64,000 nt of DNA from RPQJ01 sp046347155 (GTDB lineage: Bacteria; Pseudomonadota; Gammaproteobacteria; Steroidobacterales; Steroidobacteraceae). The translations under genes and the position numbers were made by a program. The first letter of the stretch is position 1; the number at the start of each line of letters is the position of its first letter. This document shows, piece by piece, positions 34,231 to 43,203 of the stretch. The DNA lies in contig JAXMGT010000001.1 in the NCBI GenBank assembly GCA_046347155.1, positions 744,001-808,000 of the forward strand, written 5' to 3'. Below the pieces are notes generated by a model. The model was not told the origin of the DNA, searched no databases, and was given only the letters and a program-made list of their open reading frames with translations.

Positions 34231-35595
34231 ATGGGGTCCGGAGGGATTGCGCGGGATTCGCGCATCGTGATCATCGGCGCGGGCGCCGCAGGCCTCTGCA
34301 CGGCCTGGTACCTGAAGCAGGCCGGCTACAACAGGGTCAAGGTGCTCGAACGATCGCCGCGGATCGGCGGCAAGTGCCGCTCGATCACCGTGGACGGGCA
34401 GTCGTTCGACCTCGGGGCCAATTACATCACCTCGGCCTACACGCGGGTCCGGGAACTCGCCGCCCACGTGGGCGCGACGATGTACACCGAGAAGCCCGGC
34501 CACGCGATCAACGCGAAGACGGGCCACCTGCGCTCGATCTTCGCCGAAGTCCGCAAGCACACCACGCTCGCGACGCTCGCGACGCAGGCGATCCGCTACC
34601 TCTGGAAGCGCTGGCGCATCCGTCGCCTGCTCACGCCGTACCGGCCCGGCTTCGGCCACGTGCAGGACCACCCGGAGCTCAGGGGCAGTTTCGCGGACTG
34701 GCTGGGCCGGAACGGCCTCGAGGGCCTGCGCGAGATGCTCGAGGTGCCGCTGACGCTGATGGGCTACGGCAAGCTCGATCACATCCCGGCGGCCTACGCG
34801 CTCACCTACATGAGCCCGAAGACGTTCAAGGACCTCGGGTTCTTCGCGTTGAATTTCCCGCTGCGCCGGTGGCCGAAGCGATTCACGCAGGGCTACGGCC
34901 GGATGTTCGAGCGGCTGGCCGCCGAGGTGAACGTGCTCACCGGCGTCAAGAACCTGAAGATCGCGCGCGAGGCCGCCATCCGGGTGGATTACGACGTCCA
35001 GGTGCAGCAACTCGAAGGCACCATCAAGGAACCCGTCACCGAATACTTCGATCACCTGATCGTGGCATGCCCGCAGGTGACCGAAGTGATCGAGCCGTTT
35101 CTCGACCTCGATGAGCAGGAGAGGAAGCTCTTCTCGCAGGTCGTGTACAACCCGTTCTACGTCACGACCTACATCGCGCCCGGAACGCGCGTCATCTCGG
35201 CCGTGACATTCTCGATGAACGATCCGCAGGTCGGGCATCCGTACGTCGTGACCCGCCAGTACCCGGGGAACGACTTCATCTCGGTCTATTCGCGGGGCGA
35301 CCGCGAGGAGAAGATCGGCCGCCCGGAGATCCTGGCCAACAACGTCCGGTTCCTCGCGACGATCACCGACCAGGACCCGACCGCCCAACCCTCGCTCTGC
35401 GACGACTGGGCCTATTTTCCGCACGTCAAGGTCGAGAACTTCGACGCCGGGTTCTACGGGGAGCTCGAGGGCCTGCAGGGCCACCGGAACACGTACTACA
35501 GCGGCGGCCTGCTCGCGTTCGAGCTGGTCGAGACCATCGCGGAATACTCGCATCACCTGGTGCAGAGGCATTTCGTCGGACGGGGGGATGCATGA
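34231..35595 (+). CDS. FAD-dependent amine-oxidase-like oxidoreductase (tandem copy 1)
   Basis: A 454-residue flavoprotein. The Rossmann dinucleotide motif IVIIGAGAAGLCTAWYLK is at about 12-29, followed by the second FAD motif PRIGGKC. The rest matches the NAD(P)-binding/amine-oxidase superfamily, with a C-terminal YYSGGLLAFE near the FAD ring. GGAG is 6 bases before the ATG. The next gene is a homologue that overlaps its stop by 4 bp, so the pair is translationally coupled. Substrate unknown; a carotenoid-desaturase or polyamine-type oxidation cannot be told apart. Confidence 0.87.
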   Translation: MGSGGIARDSRIVIIGAGAAGLCTAWYLKQAGYNRVKVLERSPRIGGKCRSITVDGQSFDLGANYITSAYTRVRELAAHVGATMYTEKPGHAINAKTGHLRSIFAEVRKHTTLATLATQAIRYLWKRWRIRRLLTPYRPGFGHVQDHPELRGSFADWLGRNGLEGLREMLEVPLTLMGYGKLDHIPAAYALTYMSPKTFKDLGFFALNFPLRRWPKRFTQGYGRMFERLAAEVNVLTGVKNLKIAREAAIRVDYDVQVQQLEGTIKEPVTEYFDHLIVACPQVTEVIEPFLDLDEQERKLFSQVVYNPFYVTTYIAPGTRVISAVTFSMNDPQVGHPYVVTRQYPGNDFISVYSRGDREEKIGRPEILANNVRFLATITDQDPTAQPSLCDDWAYFPHVKVENFDAGFYGELEGLQGHRNTYYSGGLLAFELVETIAEYSHHLVQRHFVGRGDA

Positions 35596-36953
35596 GCAGG
35601 AAGGACACGCAGCCACGCATTGCGATCATCGGCGCGGGTCCGGCCGGGCTGAGCGCGGCCTGGTACCTGAAACAGAACGGATACCGCAACGTCCGGGTTT
35701 TCGAGAAGACCGGCCGGGTCGGCGGCAAGTGCCTCACGTTCGAGCACGGGGGACGCCAGTTCGACCTGGCGGCCCACGAGATGCTGGCCGGATACACCGA
35801 CGTCATGGAGATCGCCACGGCCCTCGGCGTGCCGAGCGCCGGCCACCAGAAGGTGCTGGTCTACAACACCGACGCCGGCCGGTACATGAGCATGCTCGAG
35901 GCGTCACAGTCCGGAGGCTACGGCACGCTGCAGATCATGTGGGCATCGCTGCGCTACACGTGGATGCTGCTGACGCGCTATCGCAAGTTCGCGCGGCCCG
36001 GGTCGGGCTATGCCGACGCGCCGTCCGACCTGCTGCAGCCGCTGTCGAGCTGGATCCAGCAGAAGCGCCTGGGCGCGCTGCTCGAGACCATCCTGTACGT
36101 CATGCGGGTCCAGGGCTACGGCCGGCTGGACGAGATCCCGGCCGCCTACTTCGTCAAGTTCCAGGGGCTGCGCAACTGGGTCTCGAACGTGCTGCACGTG
36201 GCCGGGCTGATCCAGCGCTGGCCGCGCGTGTTCAAGCACGGGTTCCAGTCGGTGTGGGACGCCGTGGCCCGTCACGTCGACGTGCTGTTCAATGCGGGGA
36301 TAACCGCGGTCCGCCGCGCGCCGAAGCCCGGCAGCAGCAACCTGGTCGTCACGATCGAGTTCGGCGACGCCCGTCCGAGCGAAGAGTTCGACTTCGTGAT
36401 CGTCACGTGCCCGCTCGACCTGCCGACGCTGACGGCGCTCGGGCTCGACCTGCACCAGCAGGAGAAGCACCTGCTCGAACAGGTCCGCTACGTCGAATTC
36501 ATCACGACCGCGTGCGAGGTCGAGGGTGTGCCGTCGGGCGTCGTCGGGTCGATACCGGTGCCGCCGATGCTCGATTACACCGGCTACATCAAGATCTACC
36601 GGGAGTCGCCGGTGGCGATCTTCTTCACGCTGGCGCCCACGGACGGGTACGACCCGGCCGAGGTCGTCGAACGCATCAAGCGGCAGGTGCGCACGCTGCC
36701 CGACGTCGGCGGTGGACCATCGACGCCGGGGTCGCACCCGCACGTCACCGGCGTGGTCCGGCAGCAGGGCTGGCAATACTTCCCGCACGTGACCCTGACC
36801 GACTTCCGGGCCGGCTTCTACGACCAGTTCGAGAGTCTGCAGGGTTACCTGCAGACGTACTACTCGGGCTCGCTGCTCGCGTACGAAACGGTCGGGACCA
36901 CGGTCGCCTATTCGCGCCGCCTCGTGGAGCGCTACTTCCCGCGGCTCGACTAG
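35592..36953 (+). CDS. FAD-dependent amine-oxidase-like oxidoreductase (tandem copy 2)
   Basis: A 453-residue paralogue of the preceding gene, sharing the layout throughout: IAIIGAGPAGLSAAWYLK, then GRVGGKC, a helical substrate region and C-terminal QTYYSGSLLAYE. It has an extra Pro/Gly loop (about 375-385) before WQYFPHV. The ATGA overlap with copy 1 and the shared ends argue for duplication and retention as a pair, possibly a heterodimer or two sequential steps. It converges with the DinB gene, overlapping by 4 bp. Confidence 0.87.
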   Translation: MSRKDTQPRIAIIGAGPAGLSAAWYLKQNGYRNVRVFEKTGRVGGKCLTFEHGGRQFDLAAHEMLAGYTDVMEIATALGVPSAGHQKVLVYNTDAGRYMSMLEASQSGGYGTLQIMWASLRYTWMLLTRYRKFARPGSGYADAPSDLLQPLSSWIQQKRLGALLETILYVMRVQGYGRLDEIPAAYFVKFQGLRNWVSNVLHVAGLIQRWPRVFKHGFQSVWDAVARHVDVLFNAGITAVRRAPKPGSSNLVVTIEFGDARPSEEFDFVIVTCPLDLPTLTALGLDLHQQEKHLLEQVRYVEFITTACEVEGVPSGVVGSIPVPPMLDYTGYIKIYRESPVAIFFTLAPTDGYDPAEVVERIKRQVRTLPDVGGGPSTPGSHPHVTGVVRQQGWQYFPHVTLTDFRAGFYDQFESLQGYLQTYYSGSLLAYETVGTTVAYSRRLVERYFPRLD

Positions 36954-37453
36954 TGGTTGATGCCGCCGCTCTGGTACGGGTAGCCGAGACTGATCCGCAG
37001 CGACTCGACTTCGCCGACGTGCCAGTAGGCGTGCGCCGAGATGAACAGCCACGCATCGCCGCGCGTCTTGACGGTGGCCGGGAAGAAGCCGGGCTTCACG
37101 CAGCGCTTCAGGTGGAAGAGGTCGGTCTTGAGCGCCGAGTACAGGCGGCTGCGGGTCTGCTGGAAGACCTCGAGCACCTGCTTGCGATCGACCGGCAGGT
37201 TTTGCCCGTTCTGCTGGCTGTTGTCGGCCCAGTAGGCGTCCTGCCACGAAATCGGGCGTTCATTCGGGATTCCGTTCAGGTGGTGCAGGAACCAGTCCTC
37301 GACCGCCGCATAGTGGCCGAATACCCAGTTGATGGAACGGTTGAGGCCCGGCAGCGGCTTCTTCCATTCGTCCTCGTTCGTAATATCCTTGACCAGCCCG
37401 AGGATGATTTGCTCGCCCACGAACAGCAGTTTGTAGGCATCGATCTGGACCAT
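36950..37453 (-). CDS. DinB/YfiT-like four-helix protein
   Basis: A 167-residue protein with the DinB-like pattern: helix 1 (LLFVGEQIILGLV), a loop with NRSINWVFGHYAAVEDW carrying the first metal His, and a late AHAYWHVGEVESLR with the other two. This arrangement of three histidines binds a divalent metal in the family. The role may be a small-molecule thiol-dependent transferase or unknown. It starts only 5 bp from the divergent kinase-cyclase gene's first ATG. Confidence 0.82.
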   Translation of the reverse strand: MVQIDAYKLLFVGEQIILGLVKDITNEDEWKKPLPGLNRSINWVFGHYAAVEDWFLHHLNGIPNERPISWQDAYWADNSQQNGQNLPVDRKQVLEVFQQTRSRLYSALKTDLFHLKRCVKPGFFPATVKTRGDAWLFISAHAYWHVGEVESLRISLGYPYQSGGINH

Positions 37454-37458
37454 ACGTC

Positions 37459-40400
37459 ATGACTCCTGCGCAGGCTGCTGCGTCGCCGGCCGAGGCTACC
37501 CGAACGTTCCGTCGAATGCGACTGGTGTTCTGGGCCTGCGTTTGCGTCCTGTCCGGCACCGTCGCGACGGCGGCCCCGCTGGTGCTCGAGGGTGAGCAGG
37601 GGCGCGGTTACGACCCGTCGTTCCTGTATCTGGTCGATCCGGCTGCGACCCTCACCCCGGCCGAGGTCCGCCGGCTCCCGCCGAGCGAGTTCCGCCACGG
37701 CGGCAGCAACGGTGTCGCGCTCGGCTTCATGAAGGGCGCGGTCTGGCTGCGCCTCGACGTGCTGAACCGCAGCGGCGCCGACACGCCCTGGCTGCTCGAG
37801 TTCACCGACCCGCTGCTCGACGACATCCGCGTCTACCAGCAGGTACCGGGCGGCGAATGGCGGGAGTCGCGGCTCGGCGACAAGCAGAAGCCCTCGCCGG
37901 ATGCCGTCGATGCGCTGTCGCCGCTGATGCAGCTCAGCCCCCTGCCGGATCGCGTCTCGACGATCTACGTCCGGGTGCAGAGCAAGAGCAGCATGCTCGT
38001 GGACCTGCGGGTCTACACGCCACGGCAGTTCTTCCAGGCGAGCATGGTCAGCTTCCTCTGCTACGGTGCCATGTTCGGGATCATGGTGGCGATGTGCCTG
38101 TACAACCTCGGGCTGTACGCGTCGCTGCGCGACCCGAACTACATCCTGTACGTGCTCTCGATCTCGACCTCCGGCCTGTTCCTCGCGAGCCTGAGCGGGC
38201 ACGCGCCCCGCTGGCTGTGGCCGGACCAACGACAGTGGTCCGAGGAGATCTACCAGGCGATCGTCGCGGTGACGGTGATCACGGGTCTCGCGTTCTGCAC
38301 GCGATTCCTCGAAGCCCGGCGATACGCGCCCGCGCTGCACCGTGCAATCCTGGTGCTGATGGTGCTGGCGGTGCTCACGGTGCCGCTTACCGCGGTGGCG
38401 GGCTTCCAGCAGTCCATCCTGCTCACCGGCGCCGTCTCCGCTTCGTCGGGCACGGTCGGGCTCATCACCGCGACGATCTGCCTCGCGCGCGGGCAGCGCT
38501 CCGCCCGCTACTACCTGGCTGCCTGGGCGCTGTACTGCGTCGGGGCCGTGCTCGCGGCCGCGCGCCAGCACGGCCTCGTGGAGAACTCGTTCTTCTCGCT
38601 GCACGGCATGGAGATCGGCACCGTGCTAGAGACCGTGCTGATGTCGCTCGCGCTCTCCGACCGCTACAACGACCTGCGCCTCGAGAAAGAGCGGGCGCAG
38701 CACGAGGCCGCCGAGAGCCTGCGACGGATGGATCGCCTGAAGGACGAGTTCCTGGCCAACACCTCGCACGAGCTGCGCACGCCGCTGCAGGGGATCATTG
38801 GCCTCGCCGAGTCCATGCTCGACGGTGCGGCGGGCCGGATGTCCGAGGCCGCCTCGCGCAACCTCGCGATGATCGTGACCAGCGGGCAGCGGCTCGCGAC
38901 GCTCGTGAACGACATCCTCGACTTCTCGAAGATGAAGAACCACGAGCTCACGCTGCGCCGGCGTGCGGTCGACCTGCGGGTCGCGGTCGAGGTTGTCACG
39001 CGGCTGATCTCGCCGCTCGCGGCCTCGAAGTCGCTCGAGCTCGTGAACGAGGTGGCCCCGGCGCTCCCGCCGGTCGATGCCGACGAGGACCGGCTGCAGC
39101 AGATCCTGCACAACCTGATCGGCAATGCGGTCAAGTTCACGGACTCCGGGTCGGTGCGGGTCCGGGCCCGCGTCGACGGCGACCGGGTGCGGGTCGAGGT
39201 GGTGGACACGGGGCCCGGGATCGCTCCCGAGCACCACGCGCGCATCTTCGAATCGTTCGAGCAGGTGGAGGAGTCTGCGACCCGCTCCCACGGCGGCACG
39301 GGCCTCGGGCTTGCGGTCAGCCGGCGCCTCGTGCAGCTGCACGGCGGCGACATCGGGCTGGAATCGACGCTGGGGCAGGGCGCGACCTTCAGTTTCACGC
39401 TCGGCATCGCCGGGCCGGAGCTGTCGACCGCCGCGGCGCCGGCCGGCGTCGTGCCGGCGGACGCGATACCGGCCACGGCGGCGGCCGGGTCACCCGTGCC
39501 GGTGCTCGTCGAGGTCGAGGCGGAGGAGGGTGCGCGGGCGCACACCGGTGCGGCCGGCGAACGGATCCGGATCCTGGTCGTGGACGACGAGCCGGTGAAC
39601 CAGCTCGTGATGCACAACCACCTGACGCTCGAGAACTTCGAGGTGATCCGCGCCGAGAGCGGCGTCCGGGCGCTTGAACTGCTCGCGAGCGGCGAGAAGG
39701 TGGACCTGATCCTGCTCGACGTGATGATGCCGAAGCTCTCGGGCTTCGAGGTGTGCCGCGAGATCCGCAAGACCCACCTGCCGACGCAGCTGCCGGTCGT
39801 GATGGTCACCGCGCGCAACCAGACGCAGGATCTCAAGGAGGGACTGCAGGTCGGCGCGAACGACTACATCACGAAACCCGTGGCCAAGGGCGAGCTGCTC
39901 GCGCGCATCCGCACCCACCTGAACCTGCTCAGGATCAACTCGGCTTACTCGTACTACGTGCCACACGAGTTCCTGAAGTTCCTGAGCCGCGAGAGCATCA
40001 CGGACGTGCAACTCGGCGACAACGTCGAGATGGAAGCGGCGGTGCTGGTCTCCGACATCCGCGGCTTCACGACGATCTCCGAGCACATGACGCCCGACGA
40101 GAACTTCCGGTTCGTCAACGACTACCTCGCGGTCGCGGGACCACCGATCCGGCGCAACGGCGGTTTCGTGGACCGCTACTCCGGCGACGGCGTGCTCGCC
40201 GTGTTCCCGGGTGGTTCGGACGATGCGCTTAAGGCCGCCCGTGAGACGATGCAGGGACTCGAAGGGTTCAATCGCGAGCGCGCTTCGCGTGGCCTCGAGC
40301 CTGTCAGGATCGGCGTCGGGCTGCACCGCGGGCGCCTGCGGCTCGGCATCGTCGGCGAACTTCAGCGCCGCCAGGGCGACATCTTCGCCGACGCAGTGAA

Positions 40401-40767
40401 CGTCGCCTCCCGGGTCGAGGGGCTGACGAAGACCTATGGCAGCAGCGTGATCGTGAGCGAGGCGCTGCTCGACGGCCTTACCGATCCCGACGGGATGCTC
40501 CCGCAGCGGCGCATGCTCGGCCGGGTGCTCGTGAAGGGGCGCAGCGGCGCGGTCGTGCTGCACGAGGCCTACGAGTTCGACCCGCCGGACCTCGTCGCGC
40601 ACAAGCATGCGACCCGCGAGGCCTTCGAGCGGGCCGAACGGCTGCTCGAGGCCGGTCACTACGCGGACGCGGTCCGCGCGCTCGAGGCGATCGTCGCGGC
40701 GCACCCGGGGGACGCCGCGGCGCGGTACCTGCTCGACGAGGCGTCGCTCAGGTTGCGCGCGGCGTGA
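37459..40767 (+). CDS. 7TMR-DISM histidine kinase - receiver - class III cyclase hybrid
   Basis: One 1102-residue polypeptide with signal input, phosphotransfer and second-messenger output. In order: signal peptide (about 20-38), 7TMR-DISM extracellular domain (45-190), seven membrane helices (195-400), HisKA with His437 (NTSHELRTPL), HATPase (NLIGNAVKFT, then GPGIAPEH and GTGLGLAVS), receiver with Asp754 (LLDVMMP) and Lys in ITKP, and a class III cyclase with metal Asp866 (VSDIRGF) and Asp910 (YSGDG). Arg906 stands where adenylate cyclases usually have Lys. The layout resembles cyanobacterial CyaC. An ATG at 37516 is an alternative start, because the first ATG is only 5 bp from the divergent gene. 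Confidence 0.9.
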   Translation: MTPAQAAASPAEATRTFRRMRLVFWACVCVLSGTVATAAPLVLEGEQGRGYDPSFLYLVDPAATLTPAEVRRLPPSEFRHGGSNGVALGFMKGAVWLRLDVLNRSGADTPWLLEFTDPLLDDIRVYQQVPGGEWRESRLGDKQKPSPDAVDALSPLMQLSPLPDRVSTIYVRVQSKSSMLVDLRVYTPRQFFQASMVSFLCYGAMFGIMVAMCLYNLGLYASLRDPNYILYVLSISTSGLFLASLSGHAPRWLWPDQRQWSEEIYQAIVAVTVITGLAFCTRFLEARRYAPALHRAILVLMVLAVLTVPLTAVAGFQQSILLTGAVSASSGTVGLITATICLARGQRSARYYLAAWALYCVGAVLAAARQHGLVENSFFSLHGMEIGTVLETVLMSLALSDRYNDLRLEKERAQHEAAESLRRMDRLKDEFLANTSHELRTPLQGIIGLAESMLDGAAGRMSEAASRNLAMIVTSGQRLATLVNDILDFSKMKNHELTLRRRAVDLRVAVEVVTRLISPLAASKSLELVNEVAPALPPVDADEDRLQQILHNLIGNAVKFTDSGSVRVRARVDGDRVRVEVVDTGPGIAPEHHARIFESFEQVEESATRSHGGTGLGLAVSRRLVQLHGGDIGLESTLGQGATFSFTLGIAGPELSTAAAPAGVVPADAIPATAAAGSPVPVLVEVEAEEGARAHTGAAGERIRILVVDDEPVNQLVMHNHLTLENFEVIRAESGVRALELLASGEKVDLILLDVMMPKLSGFEVCREIRKTHLPTQLPVVMVTARNQTQDLKEGLQVGANDYITKPVAKGELLARIRTHLNLLRINSAYSYYVPHEFLKFLSRESITDVQLGDNVEMEAAVLVSDIRGFTTISEHMTPDENFRFVNDYLAVAGPPIRRNGGFVDRYSGDGVLAVFPGGSDDALKAARETMQGLEGFNRERASRGLEPVRIGVGLHRGRLRLGIVGELQRRQGDIFADAVNVASRVEGLTKTYGSSVIVSEALLDGLTDPDGMLPQRRMLGRVLVKGRSGAVVLHEAYEFDPPDLVAHKHATREAFERAERLLEAGHYADAVRALEAIVAAHPGDAAARYLLDEASLRLRAA

Positions 40768-40787
40768 CGGCCGCGACGGTGCCGCGA

Positions 40788-41234
40788 TCAGAGCACCTTC
40801 CGGTAATGCACGAAGCCCGAGCGGGCCGCGATCCGGTCGTAGAGCAGTCTCGCGTTCGCATTCGTCTCGTGCGTCAGCCAGTACACCTGCACGCAGCCCA
40901 TCGCCCGCGCCCGGGAGTAGACGTGCTCGATGAGCCGCCGGCCGACGCCCGAGCCTCGCACGCCGTCTTCGACGTAGAGATCCTCGAGGTAGCAGAGGTC
41001 GCCGACGCTCCAGGTGGTCCGCTGCCGCAGGTAGTGGACGATGCCGACGGGCCGCGGACCCTCGAGCGCGAACGCTCCCCACATGGGCTCGTCCGGATCG
41101 TGGAAGCGCCGCCAGGTCGTGCGGCTCGCCTCGAGCGGGATGTCGGTTTCGTAGAACGCCTGGTAGGCGCGCCACAACGGATACCAGGCCTCGAAGTCGC
41201 CGGGCTCGAACGGGCGGACGACGTGACGGGTCAT
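40788..41234 (-). CDS. GNAT N-acetyltransferase
   Basis: A 148-residue GNAT protein from the ATG at 41234. The acetyl-CoA loop is RGSGVGRRL, preceded by the strand CYLEDLYVED and followed by AMGCVQVYWLT and a conserved NANARLLYDRIAARSGF. An upstream open frame was rejected as antisense-type sequence. Substrate not predictable. It converges with the kinase-cyclase gene, separated by 20 bp. Confidence 0.92.
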   Translation of the reverse strand: MTRHVVRPFEPGDFEAWYPLWRAYQAFYETDIPLEASRTTWRRFHDPDEPMWGAFALEGPRPVGIVHYLRQRTTWSVGDLCYLEDLYVEDGVRGSGVGRRLIEHVYSRARAMGCVQVYWLTHETNANARLLYDRIAARSGFVHYRKVL

Positions 41235-41329
41235 GGATGCTCGCCTCGGTCGGGCCGCACTCGGGCCCCCGGCCCTAGATACTCCGCACACGTCCATTGC
41301 GCCAGTCCCGAAGTCCCGTCGAAACGCGA

Positions 41330-41357
41330 ACGGCCGGCCCCGTGCGGGACCGGCCGT
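41330..41357 (-). terminator. Hairpin terminator after PhoX-like gene
   Basis: ACGGCCGG pairs with CCGGCCGT, and the inner CCCG with CGGG extends the stem to about 12 bp. It starts 22 bases after the minus-strand stop at 41380, and the following minus-strand bases contain TTCGCGTTTCG. Confidence 0.55.
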
Positions 41358-41379
41358 CCGCGCCTTGCGGTCGGAGCGC

Positions 41380-43107
41380 TTATCGCCGGCCGCGCTTCGG
41401 CGGCACGTACAGCGCCACGAGCTGGCCGCCCTCGACGAGCTCGCCGTCGGTCGGGTAGTGCGCCTGCACGTCGAGCAGGTACCAGCCGCGGCCGAGGATG
41501 CGCGAGGCATCGACGATCCCCGAGGACTCCTCGTCCTGGTTGAACGGGGCCGTCGCAACCACGCCGACGTCGCCGAACCGCGCCGGGTCGTGCCGCGCGA
41601 CTTCGGTCAGGGTGTCGGCGTCGATGTCGTAGAGCCAGATGCGCCCGAGGTGCCCCTGGTTGCCGACGTCCTCCTGGATCAGCACCTGGCCGTCGCGGTT
41701 CACCGTGATGTTGTCGAACATGTTGCCGGCCTCGGTGCCGTCGAGCACCGCCTCGATCGTGCCGCCGAGTTCCGGCGTCCGGATGTCGGTGAATCGCAGC
41801 CGGTACAGCCGGCTGCGGGCGACCTGGGTGCCGACGCCGTCCTTCGCCTGGTCGTAGCGGTCCGTCGTGACGAAGTAGAAGTCGTTGCGGCGCTTCGGGT
41901 CCCAGGCGCCGTCCTCCGGTCGCAGGAACTGTGTCGCGCCGCCCGCGTCGCTCGCGGCCTCGAGGCCCGCGGCCGTGAGGCCCGAGACATCGCCGAGCGA
42001 CACGAGTGAAAACTTCCCGTTCGCGGGTGCGTCGCGCAGTTCGCTCGTCGCACCGGTCGCGTCGGGCACGAGGCCCTCGACGCGCACGGCGTACAGACCG
42101 TCACCGGCGCCGCGCCGGGTGAGGCCTGCGCGCTCGATCACGCTGCCGTCGCGCTGCTTGTCGCCGAGCCACACGTAGATCTGGCCGCCCGTGCTGTCGT
42201 CGGTACCGACGACCACGGTCCGGCGCTGCGAGTACGGGCTCGCGAGGCTGTTCTCCCAGGTCGCGAGGCCCGAGAACGGCAGCTCGTAGGCCGTGCGGGC
42301 CTGGTTGCCCGGGATCGCCGGGTCGTCGGTCGCGACCCACGCGAACTGCCGGCCGAACTGCACGCTGCCCTCGGGCCCGAGGTTACCCGCCTGGCCGGCC
42401 GCGAGGCCGGTCGCGATGCCGCTCGATTCCTCGCCGTTCAGGAAGAGGCGCGCGGTCGTGCCATAGGACTTGCCGTCGGGACCGACCCATCGGTAGGCGC
42501 CGGCCCCGGCGAGGTCGGCCGAGCAGAGACGATTGATCACGGTCGTGCTGCCCGGAAGATAACCCGTGTGGCCGATGCCGCGGCCGGGATCGTTGTTGCT
42601 GAGACGGACGCTGTAGTCGTTCGCGAGGAAGTCCTCGACGCGCACGACCGACGGGCCTTTGCGCCCGACGGTCCACAGCGACACGAACGCGCCTGCGTTC
42701 CCGTGGGCGCGCACGGCGCCGAGCGGAGTGTAGAGCCCGCTCGACAGCGTACCCCCGATCTCGTGGTTCATCAGCAGCGTGAACGTGCGGGGGCGACCCT
42801 CGTCCTCTTCGTCGCCGCCGTAGCCGTCTCGGTCCTCCCGGTCGTCGTCGCCGGCGCCCGTGCCGATCGCGCCGAGCCCGTCCGGGATGCCGACCATCCT
42901 GTACGGCGTCGCGCCGTCGGGTTTCAGGTTGACGGTGTCGCCGACCGTGGACACGGACGTGACGACGACGCCCGGCATCGTGGCGACGAGGTACGGCGAC
43001 TGGGAACTGCTCGGGCCCGTGACGCCGTCGGCGCGCGCGGTCCCGACGACGGAGAGCGGCAGCAGTGCGACGGGCAGCAGCCCGTTCAGGATCGTATTCG
43101 TGGGCAT
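41380..43107 (-). CDS. Exported DUF839 / PhoX-like protein
   Basis: A 575-residue exported protein. The signal peptide is about 1-26, and GGGAGTG precedes the ATG. The core matches DUF839/PhoX beta-propeller proteins: LLMNHEIGGT, GIGHTGYLPG, LNGEESSG, FLRPEDGAWDP and NMFDNITVNRDGQVLIQED. PhoX enzymes are calcium/iron alkaline phosphatases, but many DUF839 relatives lack proven activity, and I could not verify all metal ligands. An Asp/Glu-rich loop (about 87-105) is an insertion. It leads its own minus-strand transcript, ended by a strong hairpin. Confidence 0.85.
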   Translation of the reverse strand: MPTNTILNGLLPVALLPLSVVGTARADGVTGPSSSQSPYLVATMPGVVVTSVSTVGDTVNLKPDGATPYRMVGIPDGLGAIGTGAGDDDREDRDGYGGDEEDEGRPRTFTLLMNHEIGGTLSSGLYTPLGAVRAHGNAGAFVSLWTVGRKGPSVVRVEDFLANDYSVRLSNNDPGRGIGHTGYLPGSTTVINRLCSADLAGAGAYRWVGPDGKSYGTTARLFLNGEESSGIATGLAAGQAGNLGPEGSVQFGRQFAWVATDDPAIPGNQARTAYELPFSGLATWENSLASPYSQRRTVVVGTDDSTGGQIYVWLGDKQRDGSVIERAGLTRRGAGDGLYAVRVEGLVPDATGATSELRDAPANGKFSLVSLGDVSGLTAAGLEAASDAGGATQFLRPEDGAWDPKRRNDFYFVTTDRYDQAKDGVGTQVARSRLYRLRFTDIRTPELGGTIEAVLDGTEAGNMFDNITVNRDGQVLIQEDVGNQGHLGRIWLYDIDADTLTEVARHDPARFGDVGVVATAPFNQDEESSGIVDASRILGRGWYLLDVQAHYPTDGELVEGGQLVALYVPPKRGRR

Positions 43108-43203
43108 CGTTCACTCCCTGTTGGACGGTCGGTCTGGGAGTGACGACGCTACGGACCCGATGTGACCGGTCGGTGAAGCCCTCGTGACGGATGCGTGTAC
43201 GCG

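Noticed and set aside
34090..35616. N-terminal extension of the TIR-HD frame
   Set aside because: It runs antisense through the FAD oxidoreductase gene; the TIR domain starts directly after TTG 34089.
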